A DNA stretch of 64,000 nt from Ophiosphaerella korrae (lineage: Eukaryota; Ascomycota; Dothideomycetes; Pleosporales; Phaeosphaeriaceae). Below are positions 1-12,106 of this stretch, piece after piece (positions within the stretch are counted from its first letter, which is position 1; each line of letters opens with the position of its first letter). The stretch lies in assembly GCA_028456385.1 (NCBI GenBank), contig JALNQF010000059.1, forward strand, positions 62,001 to 126,000, written 5' to 3'. The translations under genes were made by a program, and so were the position numbers. A model generated the notes under the pieces. The model ran no database searches. It had not been told where the DNA came from and saw only the letters and a list, made by a program, of their open reading frames with translations.

Positions 1-604
1 TTATATAATAAACTTTTTATTATTTAAAGCTTTTATCTTATAAAAATAAACTATATAAGTATAGTTCTTTACTTATATACTTAGAATATAGTTATACTCT
101 TTTTTAGCTTCTATAATCTATAATAATAGTTTATCTTAAGTATAGTTAATAGCTTTCTTTATTATACTTAAGTACTAACGCGTAAATAAGCTTAATAAAC
201 TTATACTTTACTAGAAAGATACTAGATAGATTATAAGATAAATAAGTATTATTATAAATATATACCTTATAAGCCTTACTATATTTTAAAGAATAATAAA
301 CTAATAAAAGGTTAGAAAACTTATAATAAGAATAGAGAAATATTTTAATACTATAATATAATACGTAGTCTACTAATTAAAGATAATAGAAAGTAGATTT
401 AGTAGGTATAGAGATAAAGAACAAAGAACTTAATATTAATAAAGAAACTAGATTAATAATATTAGCTCTAGTAAAGAGAAATAAAAGCCTACTTAAAAAG
501 AGGAATAGTATTATAGGCGTAATAAGAGAAATTAAGATAGAACTAATTAGTCTTAACTTAGATACTAATAAAGTATAAGATAAGTAGAGTAATAACTTTA
601 ATTA
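1..604 (+). mobile_element. Truncated convergent second copy of the LTR element
   Basis: Read as its reverse complement, this segment matches the main element from about 962 to 1560, including the LTR edge (508-604 matches the reverse complement of about 962-1061) and adjoining internal sequence. It is therefore the 3' end of a second copy in the opposite orientation, with only about 97 bases of its LTR left before it abuts the LTR of the main copy. Mismatches are mainly C/T and G/A exchanges. The window edge cuts it off on the left. Confidence 0.8.
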
Positions 605-1061
605 TAATAGGCTACCTATCGTTAACTATAGGTACCTATATTAGGAGTTAGTAGATTAGGAGATAATAACAAAAGCTTATATTAGGATCTATAATAACTA
701 TAAATAATAGAAGATATTTTACAACTATCTTGTATTAGCGTTCTATAGTTAATAGATTAAATTACTAATACTATCCTAATAATATGTATATTATTAACTA
801 TATACTTGTGTTAATCTATTTATACAATAGTATAGATTACTACTAATCTATACGTACGTAACTATAGATTACTTTTAATCTATTTATATATTATTATAGA
901 TTACCTTAATCTATTTATACGTAATTATAGATTACTACTACGTATCCTAGTTATAGGTAGTCTCCTAATTAAGATTATTACTTTACTTGTCTTATACTTT
1001 ATTAGTATCTAAGTTAAGACTAATTAGTTCTATCTTAATTTCTCTTATTACGTCTATAATA
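603..1061 (-). repeat. 3' LTR of the Ty3/gypsy-like element
   Basis: A direct repeat of about 459 bases matches 7206-7664 at a constant offset of 6603 bases, with no gap visible. Both copies share a start with gctacctat at 611 and 7214 and end at cgtctataata (1061 and 7664), after which they diverge. Because the coding remnants between the copies read on the minus strand, this left copy is the 3' LTR. It is more AT-rich than its partner: positions that keep C or G in the right copy are T or A here. Exact outer ends are uncertain by a few bases and no clear target-site duplication was seen. Confidence 0.85.
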
Positions 1062-4000
1062 CTATCTCCCCCTCTAAGTAGGCCCTAGTTTGTCTATCCT
1101 AGAGCTAAGGTTATTAACCTAGTTTCCTTATTAATATTAAGTTCTTTATCTTCCCTTATACCTACTAAGTCTACTCTTTATTATCTTTAATTAGTAGATT
1201 ATATATTACACTATAGTATTACTATATTTCCTTGTTCTTATTATAAATCCTTAAATCTTCTTCTAGAGTATATTTCTTTAAAATATAGTAAGGCTTATAA
1301 AGTATATATTTATACTAATACCTATACGTTTTATAATCTTTCTAGTATTTCTTTTATAAAATATAAGTTAATAATACTTATTTACGCGTCTATACTTATT
1401 TGTAATAAGGAGAGCTATTAACTATACTTAAGATAAACTATCTAAATAGATTACTAAGGCTAAAAAAGAATATAATTATATTCTAAGTATATAGGTAGAA
1501 AATTACGCTTGTCTTATTTGTCTTTATAAGACAAAGGCCTTAAATAATAAGAAGTCTATTACGTAAGCTACCTTTATAGAGTCTAAGCTTAACTTTAAGG
1601 CTATAATTAAGGCTACTCCTACTATACTAGGCGCTCCTATTACCTCTCTATCTAGTAGTAGTAATATTAGTTCTCTTAACTTACTACTAAGCGTTCTAGA
1701 AGGTTTTAACTTTAGAAGTCCTCTAGTTTCTTAAGGTAATTAAGATTATCCTCTAGTTCCTATATTTCCTCCTATAGTTGTCCCTTTTCGTCTATTCCTA
1801 TCTATTCTACTAAATAGTAGTTTCTTCTATTTTAGAACTAGTACTATAAGATTTTTTTAACTTCTTATTCTTCTTATTCTCTATATATATCTACTTTATA
1901 TACTAGTAGTTCTATATTCTATAGTACTTATTCTAGTAAAGCTACGTAAAATATTAAGTATATCTTTATCTTGTTTAGTAGCTTTAATTTAAATATAACT
2001 AGTATAACTTCTTTCTTAATTTTATATAGTCCTATTTTAACGTAGTCTAATTTTAAACTTAGGCGCTTACTTTTAATATTCTTTTGTACTAACTATACTT
2101 TTTCTCTCTTTCTAAATTAGGGTCCCTCTTTATACTTTTTATTATAGTACTTTACTATTTAATCTTATAAGAATTCTATATCTTATCTTAATTAGTTATA
2201 TATATTTTTAAGTTTATTAGTAAAGTTTTCTCTTCTTAGAGACTAGAATATCTAGTTCTTTAGTATCTAGTATATATTAGGCTTAAATCTATAGTTCGTA
2301 AAGAAAAGTAATACTCTTATTACTATATTCTTTACGCTATTGTATACTAACTATACTATAGGTAATAGCTATACCTAATTATTTTAGTTGTAGTTAAGGT
2401 AGTATCTTAAGTATTACTCTACTATCTAATTTATTCGTTCTAATTATCTATCTATTTATAGTTAATATACTATAGACATTATGTATTATATTTCTAATTA
2501 CGCTATTATTATTCCCTATAGTTTTAATATAAATTGTATATCTCTATCTATAATAATTTTGTCTAGTAGTTTATATTAACTAATTACTATTCCTAGGACC
2601 TAATATATAGTAACCTCTATCTTACTTTTCTCTTTATATAGTTAGAAGTATATATACTTTATAAGCTTATCTACTATTATTATTATTCTATTATACTTAA
2701 CTCCTAATATTAAGTCTTTAGACTTAAGCAACTTTGTAATAAAGTCTATTGTAATAACTCCTTATAGTTATTCTAGTATTTTTACTAGTTGTAATATTCT
2801 ATATAGTATATATCTATTATACTTATTCTTATAGTATTTTATATAATCTTGTAGTACTTCTATTACTAGTTATCTTACTTTTAGAATATAGTAGTCTCGT
2901 AGTAGTCTATCTAATATTTTTTTAATTCCTTAGTAACTATATACTAGTAATTTGTAGAATTATCTTATAAATTTTCTTTATATCTTACTTAGAATGTATA
3001 TTCTTCTATAAGCTTATATAAATCCTTCTTAGATTTCTAACTTTCTTATTTCTTTAGAGGCTTCTTACGTTATTTTCTAAATCTATTTATTTAGTTTATT
3101 ACTTGTTCTTTTAAGTATTGCGGCTATCTTAGGTATATTTAGGACTAGGTATCCTTCTTTATTTTTAACTAGAACTATACTAGTAGTACTTACTTCTTCT
3201 TATAAGTCTAGTCTTCTACTAAAAGCGTTTATAAATTAGTTATTTTTCTCTTTTATATATATAATTTCTATATTAAATATTAATAGGAATTCCTACTATC
3301 TTATATAGCGTTGTAATAGTTCTTTGTTTATTATAAATCCTATAAGATTCTTATAGTTTATATAAACTTTTATCTAATATTTAGTACTTTATAAGTATAC
3401 TCTCTATTATTTAAATACTTTATAGATTACTAGTATCTCCTTATTATAAATTAAGTAGTTAAGTTCTACTATCTTTATTTTTTTAGAGAAGTATTTAACT
3501 AAGTATTCCTTTTTAGTCTCTAGATCTTCCTATATTAGTACTATTCTGTAGACTAAGTTAGATATATCTATTTTTACTATTACTAGTAGGTCTAGGTTGT
3601 ATATTCTAATAACTAGATTTTCTATAAACTTTTTCTTAATCTTACTAAATACTTTATCGTATTCTTTTATCTATTTAAATAGCGTATCTTTCTTTATAAG
3701 TCTTGTTATTAGTTTTATATCTTTAGAGTATCTTACTATTAATTTTCTATAAAAGTTAGCTAGCCTATAAAATTATTATACCTCTTTTAGGTTTTGTAGT
3801 GTTAGCTATTTATTAATTAATCTAATCTTTTCTAGGTTAATACTTATTTTTCCTAGTTCTATAATAAATCTAAGGAAATCTATTTTTTTTATATAGAACT
3901 TGCATTTTCTTATTTTAAGAAATAGTTTATTTTCTACTAGTTTCTTTAGTACTCTATATATATATTATACGTGTTCTTTCTCTATTTCTAAGAATATAAA

Positions 4001-7000
4001 GATATTATCTAAGTATATAAATATAAATATATCTAAGTACTCTCTTAGTACTATATTAATTCTTTTTTAGAATACTACTAGTACGTTTATTAAGCTAAAT
4101 AGTATAACTAGGTATTTATATAGTTTATACTATATTCTAAATACTATTTTCTACTTATTGCTTTTTTTAATTCTAATCTAATAGTAGGCGTTTTAGATAT
4201 CTAGTTTTATAAAGATTCTTACTTTTTATAGTCTATTTTATATTCTATCTATTTGTAGTAGTAGGTATTAGTTCTTATTAGTAATTACGTTAGTTTTTCT
4301 AAAATCTACGTAGAGTTTCTTATTACTTATTCCCTTTTTGTTTATAAATATTAATCTATATACTACTAAAGATTTAGATTCTTTTATCTATCTTTTTTTT
4401 ATTACGTTTTAGATAAACGCTTATTTAATTTTAGATTCTTCTTCTATTTTTTAGTATACTAGGCTCTATCCTACATTTTTACCTTCTTCTAGTTCTATTA
4501 CTAAGTCCTATAGTTAATATTCTAGAAGATAGTCTTCTAGCTCTATAAGCTATCTTTCCTATTTCTTATATTCTTCTAAGAATTCTCCCTTATATATACT
4601 TATATTAGCTTTTAATATATCTATTTTACTATAACTAATTTTCTTAGTTCTCTAATTAATATATAGGTTAGTTATTTATAACTATAGTATTCCTAATATA
4701 ATATTTTATTTGTTGTTAATTATTATTATATTTATAACTATATTTTTAATTTTTAGTCTTTCTAGCTTTAGTATTAAAGGTACTATTTTAAACTATATAG
4801 GTTCCTAAAATAGTTTTCTTTTAATTATACTTAATTATTAAGGGTATTTCTTTATTATATACTCTATTCCTTATATTTCTATAAATTTCTTTAATATAAA
4901 GTTTCTTATAACTCTACTATTAATTATTAATTATACTTTTCTTTCTTAATATATACCTATTTTTGTAATATATAAGCCTCTTATACTTTCTAGCTTTTTT
5001 TACTTTAGCGTCTTTATAAATTATCTATTTTTCTAGAGCTATAGCCTTACTTTAAGTTTGTATTCTTTATATTTTAGATATTTATTATTTGTATATTTAT
5101 ACTATAGTCCTCCCTAAACGTATTTTTTAGTTAACTTAGATCTAGGCCTTACTACTACGTATCTATCTTCTAAGATTATTTCTTATCCTTAGATATCTTC
5201 TACTATAATTACTCTTATATAGTTATAGCCTCTTCTTCTTATAGGCTATACGTTATTATTTACTTTAGGGTTTCTATATATAATATAATTCTTATCTAGG
5301 TATAATATCTATAATACTTTAAAGTGTACTAGATGTTTTAGATCTATTATCTTATTATCCCCTTCTTAGTACTTATCTCTACTAGGTATATCTATAGTTA
5401 GAATATAGTATACTACTAGTACTCTTAGTATATAGGCTTTATTAATCTATCGCGTCTTTCTTATAAGGTATTACTATTCTTTTAGTATTAGTATTCTTCT
5501 TACTATAACTATATATTACTTTATCTATTCTTAAAATAGTATATACTTAGTTTCTTTAGGATTACGTTCTTTTTAGTTTTTATACGCTTCCTCTATACTT
5601 ATAACTATTAAGTATATCTAAATAAACTTCTATTCTTTATTTTATTCCTTTATATCTATTATTATATAACTATTATAGCTATATATTATTAGCTAGGTAT
5701 ACTTTATACCTCTTATACTAACTTACTTCTTACTTTCTTATAGTCTTTTAGAGGAAGCTATAGTAGTTTCTTTATCCTATACCTATTTATTAGCCTAGAT
5801 CGATAGTACTAGAAGTTCTTCTTCTTCTAAGTCTTCTATTAGTAAGTCTATTACTTAGGCTATTTCTTCTAGCTAAGCTTTTATTCTACTTTCTTTTATT
5901 ACTACTACTTTCTATTTCTATTATAAGAAGTATCCTACTCTCTATTTACTAGAAAGATATATATAGTAGTTGTCTTTATAATAAAAGGTCTAATAGAGTA
6001 TTATATATTATATCTTTTTACTTCTAGCTACTTTCTCTTAAAGTTTAGCCTATACTTGTAGTACTTCTTTCTTTTTCTTAGTTATTTTTAACTAAGTCTC
6101 TTTCTTTAGGTCTCTATTTTTATAGTCTTTTATAAAGTATCTTAGTTTTCTATATTTATAGTATACTATATCTTTCTTTTTTTGTAATTAGTAGTCTTTT
6201 GCGTAGTAGCTTAGTTTACTATAATTAAAGTACGTAAAGTCTTTATTTTTCTTTTTCTTCTTATCTTTATTAGCGTTAAAGATTATTAGGTCTCCCTTAT
6301 TATAGTTCTAGGTATAACCTCTATATTTATTCTTCTTCTATTCTTAAAGATTATTGTTAATTTATATTACCTATTACTTTAGAGCTTTTAGTATTTGTAG
6401 TTTTTCTATATATATTATTTTATATCGAATTTTAGAGTTAAGTCCTTGTTTAAATCGTAATATTAAGGCTAACTTATTCTATTCTATATTTTATAATAGT
6501 TATTTAAATTATAATATATACTTAGGAATACTCTAGTTCTATATAAGCTTCTCTAGTTACTCTTTAGCTTATTAGGTAATATCTATATCTCTAAATACTA
6601 CTCTTATTTGTTTAGTAAAGTATTTATAACTTCTAAAAATAGCTCTAGTTTTATCTTTTTAGGTTATTAGTAAATATATTGTATAATCTATCTAGTAAGG
6701 TTTATACTATCTTATTACGTCTTCTTTAAGATACAATCTAATATATATTACCTTCTTTTCTTCTATATTAAAGTATAGTACTTGTATATCTATCTAAAGT
6801 TATACTAATATAATAAAGGGTCTTAGATTTTTTCTTATTCTATTAAACTTTTTAAGAATAGGTATCTTTAGTAGTTTCTTTATTACACTCGTTACTAGGC
6901 GTTACGTAATTAGCTCTATCTAATTTTATCCTTTAATAATAGCTTTAATTTATACTTTATTTTATTTTACGTAATCCTATAGTTCTTTATTCTACGTTTC

Positions 7001-7205
7001 TAGAGTATTAATTACTATTTTTATATCTTCTTTATTATTAATTAGTTAGTTAAGACAACCTTTAATTGTTTCCTATATAGTACTATCTAATTTAGGACTA
7101 CTCCTAGGGGCTTTACCTAATTATTTAGTTAAACTTTCTACTATCGTGTTAGCTAGACTATGCGCTACTTACGCTTCGCTTCTTGTAATAACTAAATTAG
7201 TAAGG
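1062..7205 (-). mobile_element. Internal region of a dead Ty3/gypsy retrotransposon (gag-pol remnant)
   Basis: Minus-strand translation, ignoring many stops, shows the usual gag-to-pol order. Two 14-codon CCHC knuckle remnants lie at 6191-6232 and 6122-6163. A reverse-transcriptase core lies at about 3990-4260 with a recognisable KLD motif, the segment REYLDIFIFIYLDN, and the catalytic box reading YLDN at 4004-4015. The C-terminal part of the integrase core, with the NYNxNNW and FFTNYRFKPN stretch, lies at about 2271-2443. Order and motifs fit the Ty3/gypsy superfamily, because integrase follows reverse transcriptase. Stop codons in every frame show that it cannot be expressed. Element length with LTRs is about 7.06 kb. 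Confidence 0.87.
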
Positions 7206-7664
7206 TATAACAAGCTACCTATTGTTAACTACAGGCACCTATATTAGGGGTTAGTAGATTAGGAGATAATAACAAAAGCTTATATTAGGATCTATAATAA
7301 CTATAAATAATAGAAGATATTTCGTAACTATTTTGTATTAGCGTTCTATAGTTAATAGATTAAATTGCTAATACTATTCTAATAATACGTATATTATTAA
7401 CTATATACTTGTATTAATCTATTTATATAACAGTATAAATTACTACTAATCTATACGTACGTAACTATAGATTACTTTTAATCTATTTATACGTTATTAT
7501 AGATTACCTTAATCTATTTGCATGTAATTATAGATTACTACTACGTGTCCTAGTTGTAGGTAGTCTCCTAATCGAGATTATTACCCTACTCGTCCTATAC
7601 TTCGTTAGTATCTAAGTTAGGACTAATTAGTTCTATCTCGATTTCTTTTGTTACGTCTATAATA
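7206..7664 (-). repeat. 5' LTR of the Ty3/gypsy-like element
   Basis: Partner of the LTR at 603-1061 and the same length. It lies upstream of the gag remnant when the element is read on the minus strand, so it would have carried the promoter. It retains several CpG and other C/G positions, for example around 7585-7610 and 7636-7642, that are T or A in the left copy. Confidence 0.85.
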
Positions 7665-7668
7665 TTAA

Positions 7669-8018
7669 TTAGGAAACTACTTATAATTAGGATATATAAT
7701 AGTAATCTATAATAACGTATAATAGATTAAAAGTAATTTATAATTACGTATAAATAGATTAAGAGTAATCTATAATATTATATAAATAGATTAGAATAAG
7801 TATATAGTTAATAGTAATACGTATTATTAGGATAGTATTAGTAATCTAATTTCTAACCTAGAATACTAATACTTAATATTATACACACGAATTAACTATT
7901 ATTTATAGTTATTGCTAATTACTATATAAACCTTTATTATTACCTTCTAATCTACTAACTCTCCCCTAGAAGTTACTTGTAGTCGACAATAGGTAACCCT
8001 ATTACAAGTTAGCTACCT
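7669..8018 (+). repeat. Inverted, diverged solo-LTR-like fragment
   Basis: The reverse complement of this segment aligns with the LTR from its gctacctat end through the repeated short blocks of the type aatctat-ttat-agatta. It shows more base changes and some length differences than the two paired LTRs. It is therefore an older or different-subfamily LTR in the opposite orientation, next to the 5' LTR. Ends are approximate. Confidence 0.65.
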
Positions 8019-8433
8019 ATTAACTCCTCTACTACTAGCTTAACTACTTAATCTAATCTTTTAAATACTTTAAAGATCTTAAGATCTTTACTAAGCTTAA
8101 TAACGTCTTTAATAGTCTAAATTAGTCTTACGTAGTATCTAGTAAGTACTTAGTAAAGTAGGTAAAGCTATCTTAAGGGCTAATACAAAGGTAGCTCTCT
8201 TTAAAGCTTAGAATTAACGTTTATAAGTTTAAGTTAATTAGTTTACAAGCTAGTATATAAGAAAATAGGTTAGGATTAATCTAAATAAGTAGTTTAGTAA
8301 CGTAGTTAAGATTAAGACTATACAAGACTAGGTAGCAATAATAAAGGCAGAGAAGGCTATAAAGAAGGCAGTAAATAAGGCTAACAAGTCTATCTTTAAA
8401 GCAGCTACATATATAAAGCAGGCTATACTTAAC
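8019..8433 (+). mobile_element. Possible transposase scrap at the edge of the AT-rich block
   Basis: From about 8340 to 8420 a plus-strand frame rich in Lys and Ala codons (KAEKAIKKAVNKANKS and onward) can be read. It resembles the charged C-terminal helix of pogo/Fot1-type transposases. The stretch before it is broken by stops. The family assignment is a weak inference from composition; the sequence only shows a degraded coding-like piece inside the RIP block. Confidence 0.25.
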
Positions 8434-10342
8434 CTCAACTGAATTCAAATTGGCGTTGTAGAGATATTGCGCGTTGAAGCTGATCAATTAAATTTGGTGG
8501 GGTGGCCTAACTCCCCCGGTGGCTTAACTCCCCCGGCGCCAGCTTATTTGTCAATCTTCCTCTCAGAATAGCCCAAAGGCTGCATTCTACAAGTCATTTG
8601 ACTTTCTAGTTTGTGTGTATACTGGTCGCCTTGCACGACATATTCTTATTGGAATCTACACAACGGCACCTGGAAGGCGCATTGCTTTCATGGATTTAAA
8701 TGTGCATGACGTATTGCGAATGCATGCTACCTCGGTAGGCTGGGCGATCTTGGTGGGGTATAATGGCTATTTAACGAGGGGCGGCCGAGGTCTCACTTGC
8801 GCCCTGCAAGTGCCCCCGGTGGTGTACCTAGCCAACACAGGCAGGCACATTGAATCTGACCAACCCTTTGCCATTGACCTGGTATGGTCGTGTAATTTTG
8901 AAGGGAATAGGAAGTACCAAACCTCATAAGTAGCAGTCGAGAATGCTTGAGTTTATTCTTTGAGTGGTCAAGCGGGCGAAATTACTTCGGTAAATATATA
9001 ACGAATGCGCACCTGGCAATGAACGCAACGCAAAGTTTAAGTAGGGATGTCTGGGTAGGTTTGAGTTCACAGATTTCTTACCATGGTCCTGCATCTACAT
9101 AATACGAATACAGTTTTGTCTTGCAACAATTTACGAGTACATTAGGTGTTGAATAGGTCAAACGAAGATGAGTGAGGTATGCTTTGAGTATTGCAGCCCT
9201 AAGGCGAAATGGCTTGAGACACTTTTTTTTTTGTTCGAGTTTCGTTACACAATAAGGATACGTCTCCCCTCGATGCGGGTACTTGGCTTGTCATACCGAT
9301 AGGTATGATGGCAGTAAATACCGCTGACAAGACTCAAGGCAGTGGAACTTGTCAACACTTACCTTGGCCAAGCAGCCTAGTTACTTGCCCAGTCGTTGGC
9401 CATAAGTATTACGGCTAACTCCTGGATGAGGGTGAAGCTAGAGCCCGCGCTCCTAAGGCATGTCAGATTAAAACAGCTCATGACATGGTTGTACGAAAAG
9501 GCCTATGTTTGGACACGTCGGATCTTGAAATAATCATGATATCCGAGCATGATTTTGGTGCTTCACTTTGACCTGTCGAACCAAGAACACCCAAAGATAT
9601 TTCGGCTGTAATTCAATAACCTAAATAATGACAAATGTCTCGCGTGTTAGAGTACATCGCGTCCCAGAGCAAGCCAATAGGACTTCCAGGTTCCGGCTTC
9701 CACAAATCTGCTATTACAGCTTTTTTGACAAAGGCCAAGAGGCATACTGCAGGACAAGTAGGCCAATCGGTTGATCTATTTGCAGCCCCTGGTTCTCTCC
9801 GTGCTGCAAAAGGCCAAGGGCTTGCCTCGTTTGGTTTTCTTTCGTAGAGTATGATAACATGATAGCATGACAAGTATAGGCCAAGTTACCTCACTATTGC
9901 TTGCGTCATGCTACCCGGAACTCTGTAAACTTTGAAAGCCACATTAAACATGTGGAATATCTCTGAACTGAAATCAGCCAAATCTTACCTACATGCAATT
10001 TGCACACAATCTAAAGTCCTAGATGACTAGCCAAATTTGAAGCACGCGTGGGGAACATCGAGCAACGTTCCAGTCGCAATACTACATGCAATAGAACACA
10101 AACAATCAGAACCATCAGCAAAAATATGGAAAGTAACAAACTCACCACCAATATATGTATCACAGGCAAATGGATTGGTGCGCTACGTTTGATTTGCTAA
10201 CTATGCAGCCTGTGCGATACTGCTGGGCGGTGTAGGTGGGTGGGGTTAGTGATGTCAGGGCCTCCCACATTTGACAATGAGAATCATGTTATTACCTTGA
10301 CAACACAACTAAGCATATTTGCCTCGACCCCACACCAAAGCT
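8434..10342. other. Intergenic, no convincing gene
   Basis: Normal-composition DNA between the RIP block and the first gene. It begins with a 17-bp tandem duplication at 8501-8534. The open frames at 8615-8929 (+) and 9613-9873 (-) show no recognisable domain or splice pattern and overlap frames on the other strand, so I do not call them. Confidence 0.6.
8501..8534. repeat. 17-bp tandem duplication at the isochore edge
   Basis: Two adjacent copies of the unit GGTGGCCTAACTCCCCC (8501-8517) and GGTGGCTTAACTCCCCC (8518-8534) differ by one C/T exchange. They sit about 70 bases beyond the AT-rich block and could be the terminus of the neighbouring degraded element. No inverted partner was found in the window. 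Confidence 0.6.
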
Positions 10343-11143
10343 ATGGCCTCTTCAGTTCCAGAATCGCCAGACGATTCAAATGCACGTGTCCTCCTCACTC
10401 CCGAAGAAGTGGCACGGACGTTAAAGATTGAAGTCTACGATCGAGAAGGCAATATGATAACAATGGAGGAATTGGCCAAGGGAAAGCGGAGCGTCCTCAT
10501 ATTCACAAGGCATTTCTGTAGGTCTATGCTGAATAACGCTTTTCACTTTCCGACTTGAAGCCAACACTGATATTTCAAGGGTGCCTGAATTGTCAAGCAT
10601 ATGTGAAAGCTATAGCAGAGTCTATACCACCCACCAGTCTGCCTGCGAACACGCAAGGTGCGTAGAATTTCAAGGCCCAGAATTCTCTCTCACAATATGC
10701 ATAAGTTCTTATAATCGGGAACGGGGGATATCAACCTATTGACACTTATGCTGCGGCATCTTCTTCATCATACCCAATTTACACCGATCCAACCTGCCGT
10801 CTGCATGAAATCCTAAAATTTAATTACGCCTTGAAAGAGGAGACTAAGGGGGCGCAAAAGAGAGATTACATGCGTGATGCAGGAAGTACTCTGAGCAGAA
10901 CTTGGGGAGGCATCAAAGGGGCTGTGCAAAATTTGCAACACACGAGCTACATTGGACCAAAGAGCCTGAATGGTGGCGAAGTTGTAATCTCCGCGGGTAT
11001 GTGCTAATTCCATGACCATTATAATTACTAACTAGCCAGACGGCAAATGCGAATACATCTACCGCATGCAGAATACAGTGGATCATACCAACATCTCTGA
11101 CCTGGCCAATATTATTGGTATAAATAGTTCGGCTTCTGCCTAG
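10343..11143 (+). CDS. Thioredoxin-like AhpC/TSA-family (PRXL2-like) protein
   Basis: Exons 10343-10517, 10580-10657, 10706-10996 and 11040-11143 give 215 residues. The fold is that of the AhpC/TSA_2 branch of thioredoxin-like proteins. A beta strand ending VLIFTRHFW leads into a C-x-x-C redox motif (CLNC, residues 60-63), then VLIIGNGG and a conserved PIYTDP segment as in FAM213/PRXL2 proteins. The CLNC is built across intron 1, which supports that splice site. It is probably a cytosolic disulfide or peroxide redox protein of unknown substrate. I start at the ATG at 10343 because there is no in-frame ATG before it. Introns are 62, 48 and 43 bp with GT-AG ends. Confidence 0.85.
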
Positions 11144-12106
11144 ATATTATAGTTTAGGCAACCATATAGAAGTTCATTAAGTAGGGATTCTACCTAGTAC
11201 GTCCGAGCCACTTACTCAGACCATGATACGCAATAGTCTGTGGAAAATTGAATAGCAGTAAATAGCTGGATTTCAAACTGCAAATTTTTGGTTAGATACT
11301 TACGCTGGTGTGATAAGCTTGATGTTTTTACACTTGTACTTTCCCGCGCCTATTTGGGGCTACAAAGAGCAAAGGACGAGCAATAATAGCAACCAGCGCC
11401 AACAAATGGCGATCAAGTTTTTAAGTGACCGTAGGAAAAGCCTACAAGGCTGCATATCTGACTGCAGATAACTATTTGGACATTGATAGGGCAGCTCTGG
11501 ATGTCAATATTGCATGATGATAAGACGCACATATAAGCCACAGATGTTACTTTTTTATGACGCGTAATCAGACTTGTTTTAGTAATCCTATAAGTTATTC
11601 AAATCACTATTAGACGAAATGAGTGTCTGTGCTCATTTCACAAAAGTTGTGGTCCGAAACAAATGTCTAGGAATCAGATTGCTCTACAACCGATCTGTCG
11701 TTGGAATTGTGGTGTATTTCATCTTATCGTAACTTCAGATAGCGCAAAATGGAAATTGTTATACCGCAATTAAAAAGAAAGATAGCGCATGGGAAATGTT
11801 GCGGTACGATTACAGAGACAAGGTTAGAGATAATGATAATGAAAGCAACAGCAGGAAGACCCCCTTAGGTCACCAAATGAGATATAGAGTCATAAACTAG
11901 CTTTCCCATAGCAGCCTCAGTTCTGGACTCAAACAACGCAACAATTTGAAACATCGCAATAAATCGTACTACAACAGATCTTGAAAGGAAACTAGAGATG
12001 TTATGATAGAACCTATATATGATACTGGAATGAAATATACAATCTTAAAACTAAGCATCAGAATGGGAACAGAAATCCACGATCAATAAACAGCAAATAA
12101 AACAGT
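11144..12106. other. Intergenic
   Basis: Convergent 3' flanks of the AhpC/TSA gene and the C2H2 gene. AT content is moderately high. No open frame with coding character was found on either strand. Confidence 0.6.

Larger units (their letters stand above)
1..8433. repeat. AT-rich RIP-degraded transposon block
   Basis: This stretch is overwhelmingly A and T, with TAA, TAG and TTA words throughout, and contains no usable reading frame. The composition changes abruptly at about 8433, where normal mixed sequence begins. It is made of LTR-retrotransposon copies (see separate entries). Homologous copies inside the block differ almost only by C/T and G/A exchanges, the pattern known from repeat-induced point mutation in ascomycetes. 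The short open frames in it (for example 6354-6536 and 8281-8487) are chance openings and not genes. It probably forms silent heterochromatin; that is inference. Confidence 0.93.

Noticed and set aside
1..8433. CRISPR array or tandem satellite in the AT-rich block
   Set aside because: The repeated short words belong to LTR internal sequence; there is no regular repeat-spacer pattern, and a fungal nuclear origin is clear.
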